From: Cristatella mucedo
Taxonomy: Eukaryota > Bryozoa > Phylactolaemata > Cristatellidae
Assembly (NCBI GenBank): GCA_009760855.2
Contig: WPIO01000546.1
Span: 1 to 27,924, forward strand
Direction of reading: 5' to 3'
DNA length: 27,924 nt
Every line of letters starts with the position of its first letter. Positions within the stretch are counted from its first letter, which is position 1. Position numbers and translations under genes: made by a program. Positions 8,062 to 18,394 of this stretch are shown here, in pieces. A model generated the notes under the pieces. The model saw nothing but the letters and a program-made list of their open reading frames with translations. It was not told the origin of the DNA and did no database searches.

Positions 8062-8980
8062 TAGGTATAGTTACATGACTTTGCAATTATGAAAGATTGC
8101 ATCATTTTCCAATCCAAGTTCTGGTAGGAGATTGATCAAAACTACTTTGCACAGTTTTATGGGTGAAGTTCTTCCATGCATTTTGCTTTGCAGCTCCGGA
8201 ATGAACGGAGAGGTGTAGGTTGCTGAGACTAATGCATAGAAAATTGTTTCGGGCTTATATGTGATTTTTCCTTACGCATTTTGACACTATGCATGATCCA
8301 ACTAACCATATTTTCCTACTGAATTGTGCATGTAATACCTAGCCATGTTATTGTTGTTGTCGTTGATAATGCTACAACTGTACATTCAATCGTACTTCCT
8401 TTGCAGCCAAATTATTATACCATCGATACTATTATTATTGTTATTATACGCACACCTAAAATATCGTTGTGTACATTATCTTCTCTGTGGCTGATGGCAT
8501 GTGTAATTTTTTTGGACACATCAGAAGCTGAGATCCTCAAGATGCTGCAGTGCAAGAAGGTTTTAGTCTTCTAACTGGTATTGCCGCTATACCTTTGTTG
8601 ACTGTAGGTTTCGTCGGCGACAAATGCCTGAGTTTCGTTATTGCCATTTTGCAGACTGTCTTTAAAGGTAATCGTGAGGTTTCATACTTATCTAAGATCA
8701 GTGAATGCCTTTCGTAGTTGATTGCAAAACATTCATCGTAATATCGGTTCATTGTAATTTCCAATCAGGATTATTAAAACTTCTTGTTTGCTTGGTTACA
8801 GCAAAATGCCATTAGACGATTGCAGAAACTAATGAATTTGATTTCAGGGCTATTTAATATTTCTTCTAGGTTCTATAATAATGAAAATAATAACGCTGGC
8901 AATCAAAGTAATAAGTTTTATTTAGAGCCATCGACAGACTCAACATCGCGATATGCACGTTGCATTGGCTACAAATGAAG
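8062..8980. other. AT-rich stretch, nothing recognised
   Basis: Contains short ATT/TTA-rich runs (about 8410-8445) like those that end CR1-type LINEs, but no attached coding remnant was seen. Open frames here are short and unremarkable. Confidence 0.4.
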
Positions 8981-9115
8981 CACGATAGAATTGTTAGCGT
9001 TACCAGGCTCAATAAACAACAAGAATTTCATGGTCAGGGGTGACTAGCACATGTTAGCATGCAAGTAAGGTTAGTGACTGCAGACACAGTGTAAGCAAGT
9101 GCAAGCACATGAAGG
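8981..9115. repeat. Dispersed repeat, unoccupied copy of the element 2 target
   Basis: GCACGATAGAAT, then (A/T)ACCAGGCTCAATAAA-like, ACAACAA, CTAG and AGCATGCA parallel 11147-11250 joined to 13167-13210. The copy at 11147 is interrupted by element 2 at the position matching TTAGCATGCA here. Confidence 0.5.
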
Positions 9116-9139
9116 TCGCTTCACAGGGATCTACTAAAT

Positions 9140-9324
9140 TAGTGGTTTCTTTACCTGTAGGTTGTGACCCTTTTTGGGGTCAAACGAACCTACAGATTGG
9201 CAGTCTAAGAATATCGAAAAACACGCATTTCCACATTTTTCGCCAAACAATTTTCTAGTCGGGGGAGCCAACAAATGAGGCACTGCGTTAAAGGGTCTCG
9301 GTATTAGGCAGGTTAATAACCACA
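9140..9324. mobile_element. hAT-like MITE, copy 1
   Basis: About 185 bp. One end reads TAGTGGTTTCTTTACC and the other ends GGTTAATAACCAC, imperfect inverted repeats of the TAG(N)GGTTCTCAACC type. Inside are TTGTGACCC...GGGGTCAAACGA, CATTTCCACATTTTTC and TCGGGGGAGCCAACAAATGAGG, which parallel the copy at 19861. No convincing target duplication was found, so the limits are approximate. Confidence 0.65.
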
Positions 9325-9489
9325 GTATTAGAATCTGCGATTAACAGATGCGTTTTAGTTTCCTTTTTAAACGTCGTTACGACTGAGATGTTGTGATACC
9401 AGTCGGAATTAAGTTTCAGGCTTGAAGTGCATGCCAACAAAAGGTGTGGTCTCAAAAGAGTTCATGATTCGTATAAGGTATAGACAAAC

Positions 9490-11150
9490 AATTACACTGC
9501 AAAAATGGTGAAACGATTCTTTGCCATGTGGGGGAGTATATGTGACAGGTAGTCGGGAGCCAAATAATGAAGGAACCTAAATGTGAGTGACGAAGCGTTG
9601 AAGGCGATACCTTGCTTCACAGGGAGCCACCGAAGGTCGTAGAGAAGTAGTGAAAGTTGGCAACTGTGAAGCTCACGGCTGACAACGCTAGCTGCAGAAT
9701 TTAGCACCAGCTGTAGGCACCTGAAAGCACCAGGTAAACCAGCAAGCTGTCATTTACAGTAATAAAGACTTGATGACTCAAAATAGTTTCACATTTTAGC
9801 TTTCGTATCGCTGTCTAAAAAAGCTAGCATTTTTAGCAATATCGTGCATCTGAAAATAGGCAGACACGACTGTGGAGCTGATCCCGTCGTCTGATGAAAG
9901 GTAACTTTGTTATATGAAACCAGGATTTTGTGTAAATGCAATAGGAGATATGTTGACACAGTCAACATGGAGCCTTAACATTCCCAATTTATAAGTCACA
10001 ACTCTCTCGCCCATAAGTAGTAAGTTGGTTTTACATTCGTTCAATTTAGGAATGCGTGCTGCCATCCATGTGCAGATGTTATCAATACAGCCTGCAAGAT
10101 AGTTGAAAGAATTCGACGAGCTGGAGGGCTGGATAAGATCAAAGTAAAGATGAAACCGAGTTTAATCTGCTTCAGAGTAAAAACTTGTATTTTTTCTTTC
10201 ACTCTCAACCACTGGAGGGAGAGTGTAAGCAGTGAAATATTCGAGAAATATCACGGAGCCTAGGTGTACCTCATATTTCAGAGGTTCGTTAGATGATCTT
10301 CAGACAATCAATCCTCACTTTGGTGGTTACCACTGAGCTAGACACATAAACATTGCAATGCAGTGCCAGTGATGCCTAGGCAAGATGAGTGTCTGTGAAG
10401 AATACCTGTATGATCCTCCCAGGATTTAACATAAAAAATAGAGATACTTAAATTAGGTTAATGCTTACTAATAGGACGTTATGCACCCAAAGTCATGCTA
10501 ACTATTATTATTAATTAACCATACAAACCTGACAGGAATGTAGGAGCAAGATTTGAAGTTTTAACATATCAGTTCAGCTTGCCAGTCATGACGTGTTCTA
10601 GCATCTTTGATCGAAATGGTTGAAGAAAGAATAGGTGGAAGTTGCTCAAATTGCATTGATCTAGTCGCGTTTTGCTGAGTTTTGGCCCGACTACAGCCTT
10701 TTAAAAATTTCGGGAACATTAACTGAGGCTAATGAAATTTAAGATGTTTGCAACGTATGGAAACAGATCACTGAATTGCAGAATAAGGAGAGTAGGAATA
10801 GGGTACAGAGTTGGTTTCTTTCATTAAGATAATAATTTTAGGATGAGATCACTAGTGAACTGTCTTAATGTAGGCAATGAGATGCTGCATAAAATTGAGG
10901 GGCGTGAGTCCATGTGAGTGCAGCCATCTTCAACGGATGAATTCCCTAATCTTGTCAATCATGTTTACAAAGAAGCTAGAGAAGTGGTCAGCTAGATCTT
11001 GATGCGGATCACAAGATCACGGTTAAAGGTCGAAGTATTATGGAGACTGTTGAACATTGACAGCAGCATATTAGCATTGTGCTTCTGTGATTTACCAATG
11101 TTTCCAACTCAAGCTCTTTCTAGGCATTTTATATTTTTTCAAAATACGCA
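9490..11150 (-). pseudogene. CR1/jockey-type LINE ORF2 remnant
   Basis: Pieces of a non-LTR retrotransposon polymerase in the expected order on the minus strand. About 10990-10870 is the linker after the endonuclease (ADHFSSFFVNMIDKI). About 10690-10545 is the RT fingers (LSKTRLDQCNLSNF and KMLEHVMTGKL). About 10160-9960 is the palm, where the usual YADD motif is degraded to YFDL, followed by LNECKTNLLLMGER. 9707-9492 is the C-terminal region (LLLYDLRWLPVKQ, then LAPDYLSHILPH). Spacing between blocks fits an intact length, but frames are broken by stops and shifts. The 5' end at about 11150 is uncertain. Confidence 0.78.
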
Positions 11151-11250
11151 CGATAGAATGGTCCATAGTAACAGGCTTAATAAAATACAGGGAACAACAA
11201 AGTTAGTTTGACATGCCCTTGGTCGGCATGCCAGTGTGGCTAGTAGCAGC
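11147..11250. repeat. Dispersed repeat interrupted by element 2 (left half)
   Basis: Starts GCACGATAGAATGG and ends at the GCAGC target duplication. The right half resumes at 13167. Related to 8981-9115. Confidence 0.45.
11246..11250 (+). repeat. Target-site duplication, left (GCAGC)
   Basis: Directly precedes TGTGATCTGAG, the start of the left LTR. The same five bases in the same orientation directly follow the inverted LTR at 13167-13171. Confidence 0.7.
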
Positions 11251-11559
11251 TGTGATCTGAGTATATGCATGCCGGTACTGCTCCTCTCCTAAACAGCTGG
11301 TGGGAGCATCCTCGAGAGGGACCTGTGCATAGCTGTGGTCCTCTTCTAATGAATCGTTGACACAGGCCAATAACAAGCTGGTGAACAGATGGTGGATTCA
11401 CCATCGGGGTCGGCCAAGGCATAGCCGGAGTCGAGGAGATCAGACTAGAGTGGGAGAGAGGGGTGAGTAAAATCGTTATCCCTCTGCTCTGTGAGTAGTA
11501 GAATAAATTCTTGGTGTTGGTTCTGTGCAGGCGTTCTTCGTGCAAGTCTAATTAAAGCA
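11251..11559 (+). repeat. Left LTR of element 2 (309 bp)
   Basis: Starts TGTGATCTGAG and ends AAAGCA. It shares with the element 1 LTR the core CAGATGGTGGATTCACCATC and the AATAAA...CTTGGTGTTGG region (AATAAA at about 11503), but lacks the 79-bp tandem expansion. Confidence 0.85.
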
Positions 11560-11570
11560 AAAGCTATTTC

Positions 11571-12009
11571 GTGGGAAGGAGTCGATGGCATCAATGGTTA
11601 TGCTAAGCAAATCACACCTTATGACGGCAAAACAGACTTCATCGAGTTGGTGCTTCGACTGAACTCCGTGGTCTAGATGAGCAAGGTTAAAGATGACGAT
11701 CTTGCCGCACTCGCACTCTTGTATTTAACTATCAGAGTTTTTGTGGTCTATGAAGGGCTAGTGGACCGTGATAAAAGTGACTATACGAAGGCAAAATTCG
11801 AACTCAGTATCGAATTTTTGCCTGATGGCTTCCGCACGTACGATAAGTTGTTGAGCAGACAACTTCGTGAGGGTGAGTCGCCGGACGTCAACTTGGCCGA
11901 TCTTGTTTGCTTGGGGTCCAGTGTTTTTGCTACCCACGCGGGGTATCTGCGTATCTCCCGAGTCTTTCATGAAGTAAGCATTTGTGTCGGGCCTATACGA
12001 TTACGTTAA
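11571..12009 (+). pseudogene. gag: gag fragment of element 2, one internal stop
   Basis: Frame 1 from the leader to TAA at 12007-12009, with TAG at 11674-11676 inside it. Residues YDGKTDFIELVLRLNSVV, then after the stop LTIRVFVVYEGLVDRDKSDY and the stretch EFLPDGFRTYDKLLSRQLREG, parallel element 1 gag in order and spacing (FDGNGDFAEWLNRFERL, then VAYAVYDG, then NRFDAYEEFASRRLAEG). The homology runs out near the 3' end, where a frameshift is likely. The role would be the capsid of the particle, no longer functional. Confidence 0.75.
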
Positions 12010-12209
12010 GTGGCAGCTAGCAGCGTGCTAGCTTACCCGAGCTGAGTTGTCCGTGCTGGTTGAAATGTCGAGGAACTTTGTCGGATCAAGTGAGGCATGT
12101 CTCGCTGGCCGTTTTGAGGATCGAAGGGCTCAGACCGAGGCATCGTGGTGCAGTCTAGGTCGGACGCAAAAGCCGTACATCGAGTAAACTTTTCAAAGCA
12201 GGCCGCAAA

Positions 12210-12262
12210 AACGACCTTGCAGGACCTGCGGTGATCCGAAGCATTCAGCTGCTGCGTCTGGC
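12210..12262 (+). pseudogene. gag: Zinc-knuckle remnant of element 2 gag
   Basis: CRTCGDPKHSAAAS has the CX2CX4HX4C pattern except that the final Cys has become Ser (TCT). It lies between gag and protease, as in element 1, but in a different frame from the upstream gag block. Confidence 0.6.
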
Positions 12263-12324
12263 AAAAAAATCAGCGATCAAAAACACGATGAAGGGGAACC
12301 GTCAACACACGCGTCGGCAGGTTC

Positions 12325-12669
12325 ATCCTGACTCCAGTGCAACTACCCTATTTTGGAGTGATGTTGAATGGCCAGCTCGCTACTGCACTTGTTGACACTG
12401 GCTGCTCCCAAAAGGAGCTTGCAGCAGTGCTGACCTCTTCATGTGATCTGCAGCCTGGGAGGGAGGTTATCTTGACGATGAACACGCGGCATGGGAGAGG
12501 CGATAATTCGATGAAGATTGGGCCTACTCCGAGATATTATAAAGGATTGCAATCTGGAGACGACTGTAAGCCTAGTAAGGTCTCGGGAGAACATAGTGGA
12601 CCAGCTGAAGCGAGTACTGCAAAGGTGGTTGAAGTTGACGACTTGCTATCTAATTGCCGTCGCTCCTGA
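12325..12669 (+). pseudogene. Retropepsin fragment of element 2
   Basis: Open frame with VQLPYFGVMLNGQLATALVDTGCSQ, matching the protease active-site region of element 1 (SAIVDTGC). The residues after about 12450 do not resemble the rest of the protease. The frame ends at TGA 12667-12669. Confidence 0.7.
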
Positions 12670-12689
12670 AGTGGGTTAGGTGGCTCACA

Positions 12690-12830
12690 ACACCAACCTC
12701 AAGCGATTCCACAATCTGCATTACCTGGGCGTCGACAGGACGACATACCTAGCGAGGCAAAATCACCCTAATGCGAACATCTGCAGAACCGATGTACAAT
12801 GAATTGTTAGTTCCTGTCTTCGCTGCAGAT
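12690..12830 (+). pseudogene. Integrase zinc-binding fragment of element 2
   Basis: FHNLHYLGVDRTTYLARQNHPNANICRT and, after one stop, SSCLRCR correspond to the HHCC domain of element 1 integrase (LHHFGVDRTLYLAR ... ACPRCK). The DDE core is missing. Its position directly after the protease shows that about 2 kb of pol was deleted. Confidence 0.75.
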
Positions 12831-12857
12831 AGGTGGATCTGTCGTTGAAATAGCTTG

Positions 12858-13166
12858 TGCTTTGATTTGGCTTGCACGAAGAACGCTCGCCCAGAACCAA
12901 CACCAATAATTTATTCTACTACTCAAAGAGCAGAGGGAGCACGACTTTACTAGCCCCTCTCTCACACTCTAGTCCAGTCTCCTCGACTCCAGCTATGCCT
13001 TGACCGACCACGATATTGAATCCACCATCTTTTCACTAGCGGGCTATCGGCCTGTGTCAATGCCTCATTAGAAGCCGACTACAGCAGTGCACAGGCCCCT
13101 CTCGAGGATGCTCCCACCAGCTGTTTAGGAGAGGAGCCGTACCGGCCTGCATATACTCAGACCTCA
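12858..13166 (-). repeat. Right LTR of element 2, inverted (309 bp)
   Basis: The reverse complement begins TGAGGTCTGAGTATATGC and ends AAATCAAAGCA, gap-free against the left LTR. About 41 substitutions were counted by eye. Its U3 end faces outward and its U5 end faces the interior. Confidence 0.85.
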
Positions 13167-13171
13167 GCAGC
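13167..13171 (+). repeat. Target-site duplication, right (GCAGC)
   Basis: Same five bases and orientation as 11246-11250. Confidence 0.7.
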
Positions 13172-13328
13172 ATGCATGAGTGTCAGCACTCATAAGCACA
13201 TAAACGATAAATCACACGGACCCAATGAACGTTGTAATAAATTCGTAGGTTCATAATTTCTTTCTAAATGTGGTCAAGTTTTTGGACGTCGTGAAGGAAG
13301 TTGCGAGTGCGTTCGAGGCTGTGGGAGC

Positions 13329-13329
<1 letters not shown>

Positions 13330-13365
<36 letters not shown>
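13330..13365. repeat. (TAA)12 microsatellite
   Basis: Twelve uninterrupted TAA units. Read on the minus strand, it is a (TTA)n tail at the 3' end of the LINE fragment 13370-13900, as expected for CR1-like elements that end in short tandem repeats. Confidence 0.9.
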
Positions 13366-13900
13366 GCTTAAGAACAAAAGGCACGGTTTACACAGGATTT
13401 GAGGTTAGAATGGGGTATATGTAAACAGTTAGTTTCCGAATAGATGTTGGAACGATGCTAAGCTGGCCGAAAACTGATTATATAGGTAGGCTATAGCAAA
13501 AGAATGAAAGGATCTAAAGTTGAGCAACAATACCTTGAAGTGAATCCGTTGCCTGACTGATAGTGAGTGCAGGTCGGCGAGAAGTAAGGTGATGTTGTAG
13601 CCAAGAGCATAAGAACTTTGCACTGCCACTGTTGTTCAACCGGCAACCATCCTAGCTCCTTTAGGAAACGAGACGATTAGTAGAACTGCTGGGACATTTA
13701 AACTATCCTCTAGTTCTAGTCATGGCCAGCTGCTGTGGCCTAGTGGCTTTTTTGGTAGCCCATCCAAAAAAGAATTACAATAGTCGAGCTGACACAACCA
13801 AGGAGCTAGGTAAAGGTTTTGCAAGCTACCTTGGAAAGCAGCTAGTAATCTTAGATGGGGATTGGACGTGATGGCAAGCTGTAGAAGCTTTAATTGCCAT
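13366..13900 (-). pseudogene. CR1-type LINE, C-terminal ORF2 and 3' end
   Basis: On the minus strand, QLDYCNSFLDGLPKKPL (near 13800-13750) is followed after frame breaks by LLLADLHSLSVRQRIHFKVLLLNF (within 13629-13429). This is the conserved C-terminal region downstream of the RT in CR1-type ORF2. The (TAA)12 tract at the low-coordinate end marks the element's 3' terminus. No RT core remains. Confidence 0.75.
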
Positions 13901-13924
13901 TAAGCTTAGGTTACTGCCTTACAT

Positions 13925-15690
13925 GACTAAAATTATTATTATGTCATTAGCATCAGGTCATGTCCCAGCACTTTCAAAAATGCTGTAATCAGGCGACTAT
14001 TTAAGAAATCAAAACTAGACCAAGAGAACTTGAGAAACCGCCGCCCAGTCTTTTTTCTGAAACTGCTATCCAAGCCACCAGAACGAGTAGCGGCAGACGA
14101 GCTACACTCATATATTTAAAATTTGAAGCTTGCTAGTAAGTTCCATTCTGGCTGTATAGCAAATCACTCCGCAGAGTCAGCATTGCTTCGGGCGTTCAAC
14201 GATGTACTTAGGAATGCAGACGCGGGTCGAGTATCTCTGCCTGTTTTGCTCGATCTTTCGGCAGTTGCTCAAACTATCGATTGAAAAGTCGTCCGTGAGC
14301 GCCATTCATATCGCCCCTTCATCCCTGGCACTGATCTACAATTGTTCACGTCCTATCTCAGTGGAATAGTCCAGAGTATTGATGCACATAGAAGAAGATC
14401 ATCCTGGGTACACACTGAAATATAGGGTACCTCAGGACTCCATGTTAGATCCGGTTTTTTTTACAGTTTATACTCTCGCTCATGCCGACGGGACTGCCAA
14501 GCATATTCAAGGCTTTTACTTCTATGGGGATGGCACTCAGGTTTTCTTTTGCTTTGATTTCTGGGAGCTCAGCTTCAAATCAAATTATCTCAATTCCTTA
14601 GCTGCATGTGTTGATGACATTTATGGGTAAATGGTAGTACATTTGTTAAAATGGAATGACAATAAAACCTAATACTAACTTACTAATAAATAAATAATAA
14701 TAATATAAAATAATAATATGTAATACTAATATAATAAATAATAACTAACTTAATAGTTGTGAGACAACCAAGTGTGAATCTGAAACTAGAAAGGCTAGGG
14801 CTAAAAATCGGCTCTGCAAGCCTATCTTCTGTCGAATCTGCAATCTATCTAGTTGTCGTGTTCCGAACATACCTTACAATTAGGTGACCACATCAGCTCC
14901 ATAATCAAGTTTGCCTACTTTTAGCTACATTGCATTGCTAAAATGTAGCCTTGTTGAGACAGGATACCGCATCTACGTTAGTCCATCCAATAGTGGCATC
15001 TACAACTTGACCACTGCAATTCACTGCTTGCTGGTCTACCAGCAAGTGCATTCAGAATCTTGTAGCCGATGCAAAAACTCTGCAGCTAGGCTTATCTGTT
15101 GTGAGCGTCACAGTTTCCACTTCGCACCACTTCTTGACGATTTGCAGTGGCTAACAGTCCAGAAACGGATCGACTTCATGGTTTTGTCGCTCACTTTTAG
15201 GTTCATTCATTCTTTGGCTCCAGCCTACCTTCCAGATCTACTACCGTACCTGGCTAAGCGTGGTACCACCAGCTTTTCGGAATGTAACTGTTCACTCAAA
15301 CCTAGTAAAACCCTGAAATTTTACGGAAAACATGAATTTAGTGTTTATGGTTCCAAAGCTTGGAACCTACTCCCGACTTTCGTTAGGGCATCTCCTGACG
15401 ACAATATTTAAAAATATTTCAAGCATCTATTTCTGACAGAATTTTGTGTGTCCCAGTGGTTGGTCTTTTATGTGCTCGTACGTGCTGACAGTGTTTTGTT
15501 TTGCCAATAACCACACTTGCATGCAGACCCTGAGCATGTCACCCGTTACAATGTTAGCATGGTTGCTTTGTAAGCATGATGCCACTCACCATTCGATCGT
15601 GTTTCCTCTGCAGATAATGTAAAGCACCTAGATATAGATCGAGTTAAGTGAGGGTGCGTTATCGAGTGTATTATCATTAATTTCAGGGTG
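13925..15690 (+). pseudogene. CR1-type LINE, RT to 3' UTR
   Basis: In order: SGHVPALSKML and KKSKLDQENLRNRRPV (about 13950-14050, RT fingers); SALLRAFNDVLRNADAGRV and LPVLLDLSA (about 14180-14270, palm); FYFYGDGTQVFF (about 14515-14550), a decayed YADDTQ catalytic motif; LDHCNSLLAGLPAS (about 15010-15050); then the open frame to 15411 with LLDDLQWLTVQKRIDFMVL, LAPAYLPDLLPYL and GSKAWNLLP. The 3' UTR-like GTAAAGCACCTAGA (about 15618) matches the one at about 21609. Frames are broken several times and the catalytic DD is lost. Confidence 0.8.
14640..14750. repeat. AAT-rich low-complexity tract
   Basis: Interrupted AATAAT/ATAATA runs between the palm and C-terminal blocks of the LINE at 13925-15690. 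This hints that this LINE is either two juxtaposed copies or carries an insertion of another LINE's tail. Confidence 0.7.
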
Positions 15691-15899
15691 GTGGTGCTTT
15701 GCAATTTTTGTTTGTGAATCGTTTGGCTGTAAGATATGCAGCTTTTTGCATGAGCTATCGTTCGAATATGTTAAATGAGATCCTTATTAAAGACAGTCCC
15801 TTTCATTGTAGTGATATATCTACCGTCATCTGAGTGTCTAAACTTCTTTACGGAGCGGTTTTTGGAGTTCCTGGCTAAAATGCTAATGCGATAGAGGCC

Positions 15900-17590
15900 G
15901 TTACTGATTGCTGAAGGCTTCAATATTTACGTCGACAATCATATAAACATTGACAATCTTCAGAATGATTGCTTAGTCCAACACGTTAATCTTGCCAACC
16001 ACGTGGGTGACCATATCCTAGATCCCGTGATCACTAAGGATATCCACTCCAGTGAGCTTGCTGTGTGCTAGCTGACCCTCTAGGATCATCGCTCGGTCGC
16101 GTTTACGGTTCCCGTTCCATTGCAAATAATATGTACTGTCAAACTTGGCCAGCGTCTAAATCTAAAAAGCAATGGCAAAGAACAAAATTTGAAATAAGTT
16201 AGTGATGCAGGTCTTCTTGATTATCACCCAGACTCGACCGACAGAATCGATACCCTCACAGATTCAGTTAACTTGACACTCGGGATTGCTCTTGAGAAGC
16301 ATCTCTAATACATTCTATCCGTGAACAGAGTTACAGAGATTCCTTTCAATTTTACAAAAAAAGCTTGAATGTTGTTTCAAAAAATTTGGGTCTGATGCAG
16401 ATCTAGTCATTTTAAATAAATTGGTCGAGTTTTCACTGGAAGCTTATAAAGAGCAGAGCTTCTTTTTTATTCGAAAACTGAAGTCCTACCAATCAGACCC
16501 AAAACGGATCTGTAAGGCAGTAAACAATTTACTGCAAAAAGCTGAGACGTTTTCAGCCTTGTTTACTGAAAATTGTGCGCATTCGTGCATTCATAGAGCC
16601 CTTCCGAGTAAAGCTATCTTGGAATCGAAACCCGTGGCCCTTCTTGAAAGATTTTGAAATGTTTCTACTTGTCATGTGGCTACCATAATAGGATCTATTA
16701 AAAAGAACTCATCTCCAGGAGACCCTATGCCATCATATCTGTCGGCTTTACTGGAAGAAAATGTAGCCCTGCCATAACCAAGATTTCTAATGCTTTCAAA
16801 AAGGGGGCGCTCTCAATTTCTTTGAATCAGCAATCATCAGACTGATTTACAATTAAAAAGCCTGGATTGGATACAAATGACCTAGCAAACTATCGCCGAG
16901 TTTACTTCCTGCTTTTTTGTCACAGATTTGTCACAGATTCTTGAAAAAATCGAGGCTAAGCAGCTCGTAGCACGTACTGAAAACAATGAAATGCCAGACA
17001 CATTTCAATTGGGGTTCGAGAAGCAACACTACTCTGAAACTAGCTATCATCCGTGTTAGCAATGAAATTCTTTGCTGCAACGATGGCGGTAATGTCATGG
17101 ATCTCGTATGCTAGATACCGTCGATACCACTGATCGCAATATCCCACTTGAACGACTGAGGTCAACGATAGGTCTTACAGACGAGGCACTTGCGTGGTAA
17201 ATATAGTAGCTGCCTGATCGCGTTATATCTGTGTAAAATGGGGTTCAGGTCTCAACCAAAAGACCGGTCACCTGTGGAGTCCCCAAAGCGAACGTCCTCG
17301 GTCCCTTGCTATTCTCCATTTTTGCTCAACATCTAAGAAAAGTGGTTAAAGACGACGGAATAGGATTCAACTTTTATATTAACGATCCTCAGCTGTATTC
17401 ATCATCCAAACCGTCGGAATCTGCTGCAGAAACTGATAATCTGAATAGTTGCCGTGCCGGCGCTCAATCCTCGATGTTGGATAATTTCTTGAAACTAAAT
17501 TACGATAAAAGTGAACTGCTGCTCATAGGACACCGTAAGTGTGTAGCTGGAAGGCTTTGCTCTTCCAATACTACTCCGTCCTAGACTGCT
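15900..17590 (+). pseudogene. CR1-type LINE, endonuclease end and RT
   Basis: Endonuclease C-terminus NIYVDNHINIDN ... LVQHVNLANHVGDHILDPVIT (about 15920-16035). Linker region 16370-16660. RT fingers at about 16840-17060, badly broken. Palm with CGVPKANVLGPLLFSIF (about 17274-17325) and FNFYINDPQLY (about 17367-17400), in which the YADDTQLY motif is altered to YINDPQLY, then LNYDKSELLLIGHR. The open frame 17306-17584 covers the palm. The linker and 17-kb blocks resemble 20150-21350 closely, so both belong to one family. Confidence 0.78.
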
Positions 17591-18394
17591 GCTCACGTTT
17601 TCCAGCTTTCAAGAGCTCTACAGTATTCTTTTCTTCGGCTACAGCGATTATGACTCACTCGTGCTTAGGATTTTTTCCATAGGTACCTGCTAATCTTTGA
17701 ACCCGTGTCAGAGTACAAGTGTTGAAAGTTTAGCAGGGTGGCACAGAACGTGAGTTGCTAGCTCCTGGTGCGTCACCGTTCTCTGGACTACTGGCCCGAG
17801 CTTGATTGAGCTAGGATGGACAGATATCAGTCAAACACCTACGTCGACACTGCATTTATGCAATACCTGGATAATATTAGGAAACCTGGCAGAGCAGGTA
17901 ATCTAGTTTAACTTTCAAAACTAGGTTTGCTTCATTGTATTCCACGACTTTGTTCTGTTGCATTGATTTTGCACTTGCATCTGAAATATATGGTGCAGGA
18001 AAAGGTTAACACTCAGCGTAAAAATGATTTCAAGTACATTCTACTGAAGTGAAAATTCAATATATATATTTTATAATGATAAATTGAAAAACAGGGTAGA
18101 CGAAGGGCCTTCTAAATAATCCATGACTGCTTCGGTTTTTCAACCTAGCATTAATGGGATAAATTTCTTTAGATTATATCCGTTAGGCGTGATATCGATT
18201 AACACGGATCTATATATCACCGTAGCCAAAAAAGCAGCTTTTCTAGCCCTGCAGCTGCTATATCGTTTGAAGTCACAATGACTCCATCACGACAGTTGAA
18301 TGTTTGAGAAGGACATCATTGCCTTTCAGTGGCTTCATCATGTTCTGGTGTTACTGTGTTTGTACAAGCCAAAGTTTTCTCAATAATTTTTCAG
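17591..18394. other. Non-coding stretch before exon copy 1
   Basis: No LINE C-terminus was recognised. 18055-18080 is an AT run (TATATATATTTTATAATG). The last bases (TTTTCTCAATAATTTTTCAG) form a good polypyrimidine tract and splice acceptor ending at 18394. Confidence 0.45.

Larger units (their letters stand above)
11251..13166. mobile_element. Internally deleted gypsy-type retroelement with inverted LTRs (element 2)
   Basis: A relative of element 1 with an unusual layout: LTR (plus, 11251-11559), gag, zinc knuckle, protease and integrase zinc finger on the plus strand, then an LTR in reverse orientation (12858-13166). Both LTRs are 309 bp and align without gaps at about 87% by eye. RT, RNase H and most of integrase are absent: the protease frame ends near 12668 and the integrase zinc-finger homology starts near 12698. 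The 11 bases just inside the left LTR (AAGCTATTTC region, 11560-11570) are also present, inverted, just inside the right LTR (12847-12857). The right end is therefore an inverted copy of the element's 5' terminus and not a normal 3' end. The whole is flanked by GCAGC direct repeats. Confidence 0.85.
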
